Part shown: positions 36,125 through 44,686 of the stretch, in pieces | Layout: each line of letters opens with the position of its first letter | How positions within the stretch are numbered: the first letter of the stretch is position 1 | Origin: Alicyclobacillus suci | GTDB taxonomy: Bacteria > Bacillota > Bacilli > Alicyclobacillales > Alicyclobacillaceae | Reading direction: 5' to 3' | Assembly (NCBI RefSeq): GCF_017329615.1 | Contig: NZ_JAFMTW010000001.1 | Coordinates: 62,001 to 126,000 of the forward strand | Length of the DNA stretch: 64,000 bases | Notes under the pieces: model-generated | The model's database searches: none | Told to the model about the DNA's origin: nothing | What the model saw: the letters and a program-made list of their open reading frames with translations, nothing else | Translations under genes and position numbers: made by a program

Positions 36125-36923
36125 GGTTGTCGACTCCTTCCGATTGCGAGCTTGAAACGGTCAAAACTTCCGGACCTAGTTGACGAAGTTGAGCAATTTC
36201 GCGCGCATTGTCCCCTTCGTCTGTCACGACGACATCGACTTCGTCCAATGTCGCCAGATGTGCGAGCGCGCGAATGCCCCATTTCGTGTGATCAAACACT
36301 AAAACAACCGTTTCGGTGCGCTCCATCAACACCCGGTCAATCGAAGCCTCCTGCAAGTTGGGCGTGCTCACGCCCGCGACGAGATCGACACCGTGAACGC
36401 CAAGAAACAGGAGATCCGTGTGTAGCCTTCTCGCGGTCTCCTCCGCCAATGGACCGACAAGCGCGTCAGACGGGGTGCGAAAATGGCCGCCGGTCAAGTG
36501 GATGTCATCCCATCCGTTCGATTTCAGCGCAATCGCGACATTCGTAGAATTGGTGACAAATGTCAGGTGCTCAATGCCACGAATGCCGTACCGCAAACGG
36601 TTCGCAAGTGTCCAGGTAGTCGTCCCTGCGGACAGTCCGATAGTCATACCGGACTCAATGAGCGTCAGTGCCGCAGTCGCAATGCGCTCCTTCTCCGCTT
36701 GCTGAAGGACGCGTTTATGCATAAAAGTCGGCTCATTCGCGCTCTTGGTCAACTGTCCGCCGCCCACGACCTTTTCGACCAACCCTTGTTGTTGCAATAC
36801 CTTGAGGTCGCGCCGAATCGTGATTTCCGAGACGTCGAATCGCGTGGCCAAATCGTGAATGGACACAAACCCTTCTGTAGATAGCAACCGAACAAGTGCG
36901 TCACGACGTTGCGCCGGATACAT
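36105..36923 (-). CDS. DeoR-family regulator of the gal operon
   Basis: A 272-aa protein. The N-terminal HTH is RRDALVRLLSTEGFVSIHDL and FDVSEITIRRDLKVLQQQG; the C-terminal DeoRC sugar-phosphate sensor has IGLSAGTTTWTLA and HLTGGHFRTPSDALVGP. ATG 36923 (MYPAQRRD) is the normal family start, with GGGGGTGG just before it. It is the first gene of deoR-galT-galK-galE and diverges from the symporter at 37167. The likely inducer is a galactose phosphate; this is inferred from context. Confidence 0.9.
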   Translation of the reverse strand: MYPAQRRDALVRLLSTEGFVSIHDLATRFDVSEITIRRDLKVLQQQGLVEKVVGGGQLTKSANEPTFMHKRVLQQAEKERIATAALTLIESGMTIGLSAGTTTWTLANRLRYGIRGIEHLTFVTNSTNVAIALKSNGWDDIHLTGGHFRTPSDALVGPLAEETARRLHTDLLFLGVHGVDLVAGVSTPNLQEASIDRVLMERTETVVLVFDHTKWGIRALAHLATLDEVDVVVTDEGDNAREIAQLRQLGPEVLTVSSSQSEGVDNHGRTAF

Positions 36924-36943
36924 GCATCCACCCCCGACTTCGA

Positions 36944-37028
36944 TTATCACTTTTAATCATATGTTATCACCTTTGTTCATGTTTTCGATTTGTTTTTTCA
37001 TGTAATCAGCATAAATTATCATTTATCA
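36944..37028. promoter_or_regulatory. Cluster of TTATCA hexamers, candidate DeoR operators
   Basis: TTATCA occurs at 36944-36949, 36964-36969 (20 bp later, both in TTATCACNTT context), 37016-37021 and 37023-37028, in the divergent region between the DeoR gene and the symporter. The first pair is helically phased (two turns). DeoR-family repressors bind repeated sites of this sort. No other gene sits between them. Confidence 0.5.
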
Positions 37029-37086
37029 ATCAGAAATTATCCAAGAATAGATCATAACTTGAAAATATATGATATAGTGTTGCTGA

Positions 37087-37100
37087 TTGAAGCGCTTCCA
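37087..37100 (+). promoter_or_regulatory. CRE-like site before the symporter
   Basis: TTGAAGCGCTTCCA has the palindromic centre GAAGCGCTTC and matches 12 of 14 positions of the CRE consensus. It lies 67-80 bp upstream of the symporter start and downstream of AT-rich promoter-like sequence (TATGATATAGT at 37068-37078). It suggests CcpA repression of galactose uptake. Confidence 0.5.
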
Positions 37101-37166
37101 CGAAATTCAGTCTACTGCTTGACGCACCGCATTGTCGAACTACAACTGAAAGGAGATGTATCCCAA

Positions 37167-38771
37167 TTGCAAGGTTTATTTCACGTAAGCGCTATCGATT
37201 ATGTCATCATTCTCGCGTACTTTGTGTTTGTCTTAATGGTCGGGTGGCTGCTCCGCAAATACACCCGAACCGGTGAAGACTTTTTCCTCTCCGGCCGCTC
37301 ACTTCCGGCCTGGATTACCGGTATTGCCTTTATGTCGGCCAATCTAGGTTCGCAGGAAGTGCTGGGCATGAGTGCCGGCGGCGCGGAATATGGCATGATT
37401 GAGACGCATTTTTACTGGATTGGCGCCATTCCCGCGATGATTTTCATGGGTCTTTACATGATGCCATTTTACTGGGCGTCCCGGGCGAGATCAGTACCCG
37501 AGTACCTGAAACTCCGCTTCAATGAGGCGACACGTGGTGTAAACGCTTTTTCGTTTGCCGTGATGACCGTATTGGTCTCCGGTATCGGCCTTTATTCCAT
37601 GGGCATTGTGCTACAGGCATTGTTAGGCTGGTCATTGGTCGTGAGTATCATCGTGTCTGCGGTCGTCGTCCTCGCCTATGTCTTCCTAGGTGGGCTGACC
37701 TCCTCCATTTTCACCGAGGTGACGCAGTTCTTTCTCATCTGTCTGGGAATTCTGCCCCTCACCATTATCGGCTTAGTGAAATTCGGCGGTTGGCACGGAC
37801 TGGTGTCTCATATTCCGCATAACTATGGCCACGTTTGGGCCGATCTCGGCACCGCTCACAACGCACTGGGAACGAACTGGTTTGCAGTCGTCTTTGGCCT
37901 GGGCTTCGTGATGGGATTCGCCTACTGGACCACGGATTTTCTCGTCGTCCAACGCACCTTTGCCGCGCGCAGCATGCGGGCCGCGCAGGTCACACCCATA
38001 TACGCATCATTCATTAAAGTGTTTGTCCCCCTCGTCGACATTGTCGTCGGGTTAGTTGCACTCGCCGTCTTCCCGCATATTGGACACGACGGAACGAGCT
38101 ATAACATGGCACTGCCAATGCTCATGGCGAAATACTATTCAACCGGCATGATTGGACTGGGTATCACGGCACTGCTTGCCAGCTTCATGACGGGTATGGC
38201 AGGCAACATCACCGCCTTTACGACCGTGTGGACGTACGACATCTATCAAGCGTACATTAACAAAAAGGCGTCCGACCGCCACTATGTCTGGATGGGTCGC
38301 CTAGCGATGACAGTCGGCATGATCTTGTCGATTTTCACCGCGTTTATCGCTGGCAGTTTCCCAAGTATTATGGACTACATGCAAACGCTGTTTTCCTTCT
38401 TCAGCGTACCGATTTTCGCGACATTCCTACTCGGCATGTTTTGGAAGCGCACCACCGCGTGGGGCGGATTTAGTTCACTGGTGTCCGGCATCATCTTCGC
38501 CTGTATTTTCTACTGGGCACTGCCGTTTCACTTTGCCACGCCAAACGCAAAGACGTTCTGGCAGTCGTTCTGGGTTTGGGTGGTCGCAACCGCTATTGGT
38601 ATTCTCGTCAGCCTATTTACCAAGCCAAAGACAGACGAAGAACTCAAAGGTATCGTCTATGGCGTGCAAAAGTACCCTTCTTACAAACATTTGCGGTGGT
38701 ATAAGCGCCCTGGGTATTTAGCGTGTATCTCGCTGGCATTATTCGTCGCCTTGGACATCATCTTCTGGTAA
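37167..38771 (+). CDS. Sodium:solute symporter (SSS family), probable galactose transporter
   Basis: A 534-aa protein with about 14 membrane helices. The SSS marks are EDFFLSGRSLPAWITGIAFMSANLGSQE, MPFYWASRARSVPEYLKLRF and GGLTSSIFTEVTQFF. The arrangement is close to vSGLT-type sugar transporters. TTG 37167 has AAAGGAG about 11 nt upstream; a longer frame from 36990 runs through the promoter region and is unlikely. Divergence from the gal operon, a shared intergenic region with candidate operators and a CRE make galactose (or a galactoside) the likely substrate. Confidence 0.88.
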   Translation: MQGLFHVSAIDYVIILAYFVFVLMVGWLLRKYTRTGEDFFLSGRSLPAWITGIAFMSANLGSQEVLGMSAGGAEYGMIETHFYWIGAIPAMIFMGLYMMPFYWASRARSVPEYLKLRFNEATRGVNAFSFAVMTVLVSGIGLYSMGIVLQALLGWSLVVSIIVSAVVVLAYVFLGGLTSSIFTEVTQFFLICLGILPLTIIGLVKFGGWHGLVSHIPHNYGHVWADLGTAHNALGTNWFAVVFGLGFVMGFAYWTTDFLVVQRTFAARSMRAAQVTPIYASFIKVFVPLVDIVVGLVALAVFPHIGHDGTSYNMALPMLMAKYYSTGMIGLGITALLASFMTGMAGNITAFTTVWTYDIYQAYINKKASDRHYVWMGRLAMTVGMILSIFTAFIAGSFPSIMDYMQTLFSFFSVPIFATFLLGMFWKRTTAWGGFSSLVSGIIFACIFYWALPFHFATPNAKTFWQSFWVWVVATAIGILVSLFTKPKTDEELKGIVYGVQKYPSYKHLRWYKRPGYLACISLALFVALDIIFW

Positions 38772-38783
38772 GGGGGAGTCAAC

Positions 38784-39023
38784 ATGAACGATTCAGAGAA
38801 ACCAGCTATGCTCGATTTGCGCCGGCTACTCGGCATCATCTTCACATTTTACGGATTGCTCTTGGGCATTTACGGACTGGTCACTGCGCACCAACCGCGG
38901 GCGATATCGTTCAATTTGAACCTCTGGTGGGGAATTTTGATGCTCATCGTGGGGATACTTTTCCTCGTTTTCTCCATCAAACCGCCACGCACGTGGGATC
39001 CGGATGACGACGAGCACATCTAA
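38784..39023 (+). CDS. Small two-helix membrane protein paired with the symporter
   Basis: A 79-aa protein. A short charged N-terminus is followed by helix 1 (LLGIIFTFYGLLLGIYGLV), the loop HQPRAISFNLNLWWG, helix 2 (ILMLIVGILFLVFSI), and an acidic tail DPDDDEHI. ATG 38784 follows AGGGGGAG, 12 nt after the symporter stop, so the two are translated together. Small partner subunits are known for other SSS-type carriers (panF/yhdT-like), so this may be an accessory subunit; there is no direct evidence. Confidence 0.75.
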   Translation: MNDSEKPAMLDLRRLLGIIFTFYGLLLGIYGLVTAHQPRAISFNLNLWWGILMLIVGILFLVFSIKPPRTWDPDDDEHI

Positions 39024-39053
39024 CACGAACGATACCCGCGTACTTCAGTATCC

Positions 39054-39093
39054 GTCGCGACAGCCCCTGGCACCCGCCTGGGCCTGTCGCGAC
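39054..39093. terminator. Hairpin between convergent genes
   Basis: A 10-bp perfect stem GTCGCGACAG/CTGTCGCGAC (39054-39063, 39084-39093) between the small membrane protein (plus) and the aminotransferase (minus). There is no T-run; probably a shared 3'-end structure. Confidence 0.5.
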
Positions 39094-39119
39094 GCGTGTT
39101 TATGACGGCCAACGCCCGC

Positions 39120-40298
39120 CTACACATAGCGTCTATGTACAAACTCCGCGATTCGAGCAGCGGCTTCGCGCAACCGCTCCTCCGTATTGAGAAGCCCTAC
39201 GCGCACATACCCTTCACCGTGTTCGCCAAACCCACGACCAGGCGCGACTGCGACGTGTGCCCCGACCAATAATTCTTCGGCAAACATCACTGAATCGACG
39301 CCCTTGGGAATCGGCAGCCAACAGAAGAATGAGCCCGCTGGCGCGGGCACCAACAACCCATGCCGCTGAGCCTCAGCGATGAATGCGTCGCGACGGCGTT
39401 GATAGGTGGTAACCAGTTTTTCAACCGACGCCTGATCTGACGTCAAAGCCGCCACAGCCGCCTCCTGAACTGCCGGAAAAATCGAGACATAGTAGTGATC
39501 TTGGATAAGATTCAAATGGGCAATCACATCTTTATTGCCTACCGCAAACGCCACGCGCCAACCGGCCATGTTGTAAGTCTTGCTCATGGTGTAAATCTCG
39601 ACGCCGACCGTTTTCGCTTCAGGTCTTTGCAAGAACGAAAGTGGCTGAACGCCGTCGTAGCCAATGGCCCCGTAAGCGAAGTCGTGCACGACGACGACAT
39701 CGTGTGCCTTCGCCCGCTCAATCACCGCATCGAAAAACTCCGGCGTGGCCCCTGCCCCGGTTGGATTGTTCGGATAGTTCAAATACCAGACCTTCACCCG
39801 CGCCCACTCCGCTGGCGACAGCGCGTCCAAATCTGGCAAGTAGCCGTTATCCGCCGTAATTGGCATCGGCCTTGCCGTTCCACCCGCCAACTCAATGCCG
39901 CTCAAGTAATCGGGATAACCGGGATCAGGCACTAACGCCAGATCTCCCTTGTCCAGGTACAATTCCGCAATCTCCACGAGGCCCGTCTTCCCGCCGACGA
40001 GAATGGCAACTTCTTCTTCCGGATTCAACTCGACGCCGTAGGTGCGCGCATAGAAATCCGCAACCGCCAGCTTTAAGCGCGGCAGTCCGCGAAACGGGCT
40101 ATAGCGATGGGTCGCAGGGTCTAACACGGCTGTACGCAACGCCTCAACCACATGTTTCGGCGTCGGCAAATCCGGATTCCCCTGTCCGAGGTTGATGACA
40201 TCGTGACCAAGCGCCTGCACTTCGGCGACGCGCTTGGTCAATGCCGCAAAAAATTGCGCGGGCAATCGATTGATTCGTTCTGCTAGGCGGATATCCAC
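39120..40298 (-). CDS. PLP-dependent aminotransferase (MtnE/YkrV-like, class I)
   Basis: A 392-aa fold-I aminotransferase: VINLGQGNPDLPTPKHVVEAL, HRYSPFRGLPRLK, YLNYPNNPTGAGAT, HDFAYGAIGYDG, the PLP lysine in MSKTYNMAGWRVAF, and the final Arg in GYVRVGLL. The whole pattern closely follows B. subtilis MtnE, which transaminates 4-methylthio-2-oxobutyrate in methionine salvage. None of the other mtn genes is here, so the true role might be a general methionine/branched-chain aminotransferase. Confidence 0.88.
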   Translation of the reverse strand: MDIRLAERINRLPAQFFAALTKRVAEVQALGHDVINLGQGNPDLPTPKHVVEALRTAVLDPATHRYSPFRGLPRLKLAVADFYARTYGVELNPEEEVAILVGGKTGLVEIAELYLDKGDLALVPDPGYPDYLSGIELAGGTARPMPITADNGYLPDLDALSPAEWARVKVWYLNYPNNPTGAGATPEFFDAVIERAKAHDVVVVHDFAYGAIGYDGVQPLSFLQRPEAKTVGVEIYTMSKTYNMAGWRVAFAVGNKDVIAHLNLIQDHYYVSIFPAVQEAAVAALTSDQASVEKLVTTYQRRRDAFIAEAQRHGLLVPAPAGSFFCWLPIPKGVDSVMFAEELLVGAHVAVAPGRGFGEHGEGYVRVGLLNTEERLREAAARIAEFVHRRYV

Positions 40299-40329
40299 TG
40301 CTTTCTCTCCTTACCCCTGATTTCTCACC

Positions 40330-41511
40330 TTAATCAAAGCGTAATTTACGACGTCGCACACCAACGCTGAGCACCAGCCCAACAGCCACATAGTCAATGA
40401 CGAGCGAAGTACCCCCGTAACTGATAAAGGGCAGCGTGATACCCGTCGACGGACTCAGGTACATGTCCATGCCAATGTTCTCAAACACCTGGAAGGAAAA
40501 CATGCCGATGACACCGATGGCCATGTACATTCCAAACGGATCATCCGTCGTCGCCGCAATCTTGATTAAACGATACATCAATATCAGGAATAAGAGAACG
40601 AGCACCGCCGCCCCGACAAATCCGAACTCCTCACCAATCGCTGAGAAGATATAATCTGTCCACTGATTCGGCACCCAAGCACCTTTTGTCTCAATGCCAT
40701 TAAACAATCCCTCACCAAACAATTGGCCGCTACCGATGGCGATTTGCGCCATATGGATATTGTAACCAGCATCGCGCACGTCGTAATTCGGGTCGAGCCA
40801 GGTCGTGATTCGATCCGCCTGATAACTTTTCAAGATATGCAGCTTATCGACGAGTACTTGGTTGATGAACACCTCAGACTGCTGCGAAAACATCACGGCC
40901 GCCACACTGAAGCCGATGACGACAACCAGCACGAGCAGCATAATCATCGCAAAGTGGGTCCGCTTCGCGAACACCGTGTACATGGTCAAGGACATCGCAA
41001 TGATAACCAACGCCTGTCCCAAGGCTGGCTCTTCGAAGGTCAACGCGAACGGCACGAGCACGATGGGCGCCAAAACCCAAACGCGACGCAGGCGATAGTC
41101 GGGCATCTCGCTCTCATCGATATCCGCCATAAACGCGGCCAACCAGATAATGAGCGCGATTTTGGCCAACTCCGACGGCTGTACGGTGACGACTTTGAGG
41201 TCAATCCAGGAGTGTGCGCCGTTGCGCGCTGGCAAACCAAAGACGACCAGGAGCAAAAAGCTAGATATCCCATACAGCCACCATCGATACTTGCGCAGTA
41301 CCCGGTAGTCGAAGACGGTCGTCGCCAATAGCGCAAGCACGCCAACGATTTCGTAGACAATTTGATTGACCATAATATGACTTGGAATATAGGGATTCGC
41401 ATGGCTATGTGTCGCAGCGTCAATGGCAATCGTGCCATATGCCGCCAGCAACAAAAGGACGCCAAACACGGTGAAGTCCAAATCACGAATGTTGCGACGC
41501 AGCATTTCCAA
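40330..41511 (-). CDS. SEDS-family peptidoglycan glycosyltransferase, RodA-like
   Basis: A 393-aa membrane protein with ten helices. SEDS motifs are NGAHSWIDLKVVTVQPSELAKIALI (with the essential VQPSE region), the catalytic-loop Asp in WLDPNYDVRDAGYN, GIETKGAWVPNQWTDYIFSAIGEE, and STGITLPFISYGGTSLVIDY. TTG 41511 has GGAGG 8 nt before it. Its partner PBP2 is not in this window. It follows the GDPD gene by 37 nt and may be cotranscribed. Confidence 0.92.
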   Translation of the reverse strand: MEMLRRNIRDLDFTVFGVLLLLAAYGTIAIDAATHSHANPYIPSHIMVNQIVYEIVGVLALLATTVFDYRVLRKYRWWLYGISSFLLLVVFGLPARNGAHSWIDLKVVTVQPSELAKIALIIWLAAFMADIDESEMPDYRLRRVWVLAPIVLVPFALTFEEPALGQALVIIAMSLTMYTVFAKRTHFAMIMLLVLVVVIGFSVAAVMFSQQSEVFINQVLVDKLHILKSYQADRITTWLDPNYDVRDAGYNIHMAQIAIGSGQLFGEGLFNGIETKGAWVPNQWTDYIFSAIGEEFGFVGAAVLVLLFLILMYRLIKIAATTDDPFGMYMAIGVIGMFSFQVFENIGMDMYLSPSTGITLPFISYGGTSLVIDYVAVGLVLSVGVRRRKLRFD

Positions 41512-41548
41512 ACCAGTTACCTCCGTGTTCGAGTCGGATAATGTCCGT

Positions 41549-42379
41549 TCATTTAGAGCATCTGGCCAAACCGGCCAAAAACTTCGCACGCGAAGACCTG
41601 CAAATATCCGGGCAGTCCGTGACGATTCCGTCGACGCCCGCCTCCATTAAATCTATCATCTGCCGCGCGTCATTGACCGTCCACACGTGAACCTGGACGC
41701 CGATGGCATGTGCACGCCTGACAAAGTTGCGATTGACCAGCGGCCGCCCCCAAACTGTGCGCGGCACTTGTAACGCCAAATACGGGACCTTCGCCTTATA
41801 CCCCATGGCCCGCCGAAGTTCCGGCCCGCGCAGGAGAAACCCCAGCACTTCGCGCGTCGATGCACTCGTCGCGATACGCGCATTCCGCGCTCGCGCCTCC
41901 ACCAGTGTCTGATGCGAAAACGACGCCAACATCACGCGCTCAAATGCCTTGTGCTCATCGAGGATTTGCAAAAACGCGGCTACCCGTGGCCGAGCCGGCT
42001 TTAAATCCACATTGACCCGCACGTCAGGCAACCGTTCCAAGAGCTCTGCAAAGCGCACAATGCGAACGCCTTTTCCGCGAAACGGAAAAGTTTCCCCGCC
42101 GTCCCGTGTGAATCGGTAGCCAAAGTCGAGCGCGCACAGCTGCGCATACGTTAAATCGCGAATATAGCCGGTGCCTTCCGTGACGCCATCAACCATTGGA
42201 TCATGACAGATGACCAATTGGTCATCCTTCGTCCAATGGACGTCTGTCTCGATGACATTGGCGCCCATTTTTATCGCCATTTCAAACGCTGGCCACGTAT
42301 TCGCAGGCGCCACGCGTGACGCTCCGCGGTGCGCCATCGTCAGAAACTCCGCAGTCTCAGTGCGCCGATGCGCGGACAT
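41549..42379 (-). CDS. Glycerophosphodiester phosphodiesterase
   Basis: A 276-aa GDPD TIM barrel. Catalytic His pair in MAHRGASRVAPANT and QLVICHDP, metal site IETDVHWTKDD, and the late W of HVWTVNDARQ. No signal peptide is seen, so it is likely cytosolic and hydrolyses glycerophosphodiesters to glycerol-3-P. ATG 42379 follows GGGAGGG; a frame open to 42538 lacks a site. Confidence 0.93.
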   Translation of the reverse strand: MSAHRRTETAEFLTMAHRGASRVAPANTWPAFEMAIKMGANVIETDVHWTKDDQLVICHDPMVDGVTEGTGYIRDLTYAQLCALDFGYRFTRDGGETFPFRGKGVRIVRFAELLERLPDVRVNVDLKPARPRVAAFLQILDEHKAFERVMLASFSHQTLVEARARNARIATSASTREVLGFLLRGPELRRAMGYKAKVPYLALQVPRTVWGRPLVNRNFVRRAHAIGVQVHVWTVNDARQMIDLMEAGVDGIVTDCPDICRSSRAKFLAGLARCSK

Positions 42380-42520
42380 TGCGCAATCCCTCCCAATTAT
42401 AAACGACGACGGACAGTCTGTGCAGGACGTCGTGCCACACCGGACAATCTGTGCGTTCGCCGATACATCCGGGATACGTGCCCCATAAGCTAGGCAGTGT
42501 CGAAAAGGAGGCGTATATCC

Positions 42521-42832
42521 ATGGTTACGCATCGTCACGTGCGCGAATACCTAGGCAAGCACGTTCACTTGCATACGCGATACGGTCGTTTTGAAGGCGT
42601 GATTGTTCATCTCAACAGACATCATATCATCCTTGGGCACGTCCCAGCGCGAAATCCACAACTTGGCGCCCTACCCATGTCCTATTTGCAGCCAGACGCA
42701 GCCCTGCGGCAAATGCCGCTCGGCCCTGGCGGCCCTCCAGTACCACCACCAGGTGGAGGCGGTGGTTGGCATATCGCGATTCCCCTCGCAGCCATCATCG
42801 GGATTACAGCCATCGGCATGCACTGGTGGTAG
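42521..42832 (+). CDS. Small protein with Sm-like N-terminus, Pro/Gly linker and C-terminal membrane anchor
   Basis: A 103-aa protein of unknown function. The first half (VREYLGKHVHLHTRYGRFEGVIVHLNRHHIILGHV) has the length and pattern of a small Sm/LSM-like beta barrel and is rich in His. It is followed by PLGPGGPPVPPPGGGGG and a hydrophobic end IAIPLAAIIGITAIGM. ATG 42521 has AAAAGGAGG 9 nt upstream, a strong site, so it is real. It could be a spore or envelope protein; a similar layout is common in small Bacillales coat-associated proteins. It diverges from the GDPD gene. Confidence 0.72.
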   Translation: MVTHRHVREYLGKHVHLHTRYGRFEGVIVHLNRHHIILGHVPARNPQLGALPMSYLQPDAALRQMPLGPGGPPVPPPGGGGGWHIAIPLAAIIGITAIGMHWW

Positions 42833-43214
42833 GGTGGTCAGGACGGCGGTGGAGGTAGCGGGCGTTGGTGGGCGGCAGTGGCGGGAATAAGACAAAATTC
42901 ATGCACTATGTGCCCTGCATCTGCCGATGTGCGCAAATCATGCAGAAATCATGCGCGATTTGAGCCCGTGCCCACCAAGGCCCCCCGCACAATAGGACCG
43001 CATCGGGATTGCGGCATTATGGCGCCCGACACGCCCGGCGCCACATGCCATCCCGGCAGCGCCTCGTCTCCTCAGCCGCAGATTTTCGCAAACGCAACAG
43101 CGTATCTGCCACACTTCGCAATTGATGTGGAAATCGCGCCGCCGTTTGGAAGGGAAAACGTCGCTGCATGTCGAAAGATAATTGGACTGTCTGCGTGACA
43201 AGGTGGTGTTCCAT
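42833..43214. other. Intergenic stretch without a supported gene
   Basis: 382 bp between the small anchored protein and the FtsW-like gene. It is G+C-rich in its first half and contains repeated AATCATGC (42946-42963 area). Open frames exist on both strands (for instance 42878-43198) but have no ribosome site and no recognisable protein. I saw no clear promoter or terminator. Confidence 0.5.
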
Positions 43215-44648
43215 TTGCGGACCGAACGACATCAACCAGATTACATACTCATGATAGTGGTCCTCATGCTCACCGGGATCGGCATAATCACCGTCTTTAC
43301 CGCCAGCACGGTTTATGACTTGCAGCATGATACCTCCGCGGCGCATATGGCTATCCGGCAACTCGCGTTTGGATTGTTTGGCCTCGGCGTCTTCGGGGTC
43401 ATCACATATGTGCCTTATCACACGTGGTTCAGGCACGCGCCGAAGTTGCTGCTTATCGCCACGGGACTTTTGATTATTGTGTTAGTGCCAGGTGTGGGCC
43501 ACAGCAGTAACGGTGCGACGCGTTGGCTGGGTGCGTCGAGCATCCACTTACAGCCGTCTGCCGTGGCGATTATCGTGGCCGTAATCTACCTCTCGTTTTT
43601 GCTGACGAAGAAAATGACCGTTCTGCACAATTCGCGTCGAGCATTCCGCCCCGCCATTATGGTGGTACTGATGCTGACGGGGCTGGTGTTCATCGAGCCC
43701 GATATGGGGACGTCGATGGCGCTGTTCGGCACGGCGATTGTGTTGATGTTTGCATCCGGGCTGCGCATGCGGCCGATTATTGTGACGCTCGGCGTGTTGG
43801 CGCCTGTGGGGTACCTAATGATTCGCTTGGCGTCATATCGGAGCAGTCGGTTGGATGCGTTTTTTCATCCGTTTGACCCGAATGTGCAAAGCACCTCCGG
43901 CTACCAATTGATTCAAGGGCTCACGGCCATCGCCAACGGCGGGCTGACGGGTCGGGGGTTCGACAACAGCATCATGGCCACCGGGTATCTGCCGGAAGCT
44001 TACACCGACTTCATCTTCTCGGTGTTCACAGAGCAATGGGGCTGGCTCGGCGACGCCGGACTGCTCGCTATCTTCGCCGTACTCGTATGGCGAGGATTTC
44101 GAATTGCGCGCTACGCACGGGACAGATTCGGGGCGCTGCTCGCCATCGGTTTGACAAGCACCATTATCATTCAGGCGGCTATCAACCTCGCTGCAGTCAC
44201 CTGGCTGCTGCCGGTCACCGGTATCCCACTGCCGTTTATCAGCTACGGCGGGACAGCTATCGTACTCAATTTGTTCGCCATGGGTATCCTCATGAGCGTC
44301 TCGCGCGAGACGCTGGAAACCGCGACAGACGTCGATTCGCTGGCCGAAATTGTGTCCGTAGATGCGTTTCGAGCGGATAGAGGCGAGCCGTTGCCAAGGC
44401 TTGGACAACAGCGGAATCAGAAATCGAAATCGCGCCCCGCGCAGGTGACTGCGCTGTCCTCGCGGAGATTGTCACCATGGCAATCCAACGCCGGGTCAAC
44501 GGGCAGGCAAAAAGCATCACAGGAGCCTGTTCGGCGAAACATTTCGCTCACCTGGAAAGCCCAGCAGGAATCAGCGGCGAGTCGACAGGGGCGGTCGGGA
44601 CAGCGAGAGCGCGATGGAAATAAAGGAAGTCGGAAGAATAAACGTTAA
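43215..44648 (+). CDS. SEDS-family protein, FtsW/SpoVE-like, with long basic C-terminal tail
   Basis: A 477-aa protein. Ten helices include the SEDS marks NGATRWLGASSIHLQPSAVAI, HPFDPNVQSTSGYQLIQGL, GYLPEAYTDFIFSVFTEQWG, and TGIPLPFISYGGTAIVLN. After about residue 375 comes a 100-residue hydrophilic tail, full of Arg, Lys, Gln and Ser and ending GSRKNKR. TTG 43215 is chosen for AAGGTGG 8 nt before it; the frame is open from 43182. Normally such proteins work with a class B PBP, but none is nearby. Whether it is FtsW, SpoVE or another paralogue cannot be decided from sequence. Confidence 0.85.
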   Translation: MRTERHQPDYILMIVVLMLTGIGIITVFTASTVYDLQHDTSAAHMAIRQLAFGLFGLGVFGVITYVPYHTWFRHAPKLLLIATGLLIIVLVPGVGHSSNGATRWLGASSIHLQPSAVAIIVAVIYLSFLLTKKMTVLHNSRRAFRPAIMVVLMLTGLVFIEPDMGTSMALFGTAIVLMFASGLRMRPIIVTLGVLAPVGYLMIRLASYRSSRLDAFFHPFDPNVQSTSGYQLIQGLTAIANGGLTGRGFDNSIMATGYLPEAYTDFIFSVFTEQWGWLGDAGLLAIFAVLVWRGFRIARYARDRFGALLAIGLTSTIIIQAAINLAAVTWLLPVTGIPLPFISYGGTAIVLNLFAMGILMSVSRETLETATDVDSLAEIVSVDAFRADRGEPLPRLGQQRNQKSKSRPAQVTALSSRRLSPWQSNAGSTGRQKASQEPVRRNISLTWKAQQESAASRQGRSGQRERDGNKGSRKNKR

Positions 44649-44686
44649 CGAATCGCTCAATCAAGTGGCAGATAGGAGTGTCGCTG

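Noticed and set aside
42878..43198. 106-codon ORF before the FtsW-like gene
   Set aside because: No ribosome site, random-looking composition with many Cys and Pro, and no recognisable family.
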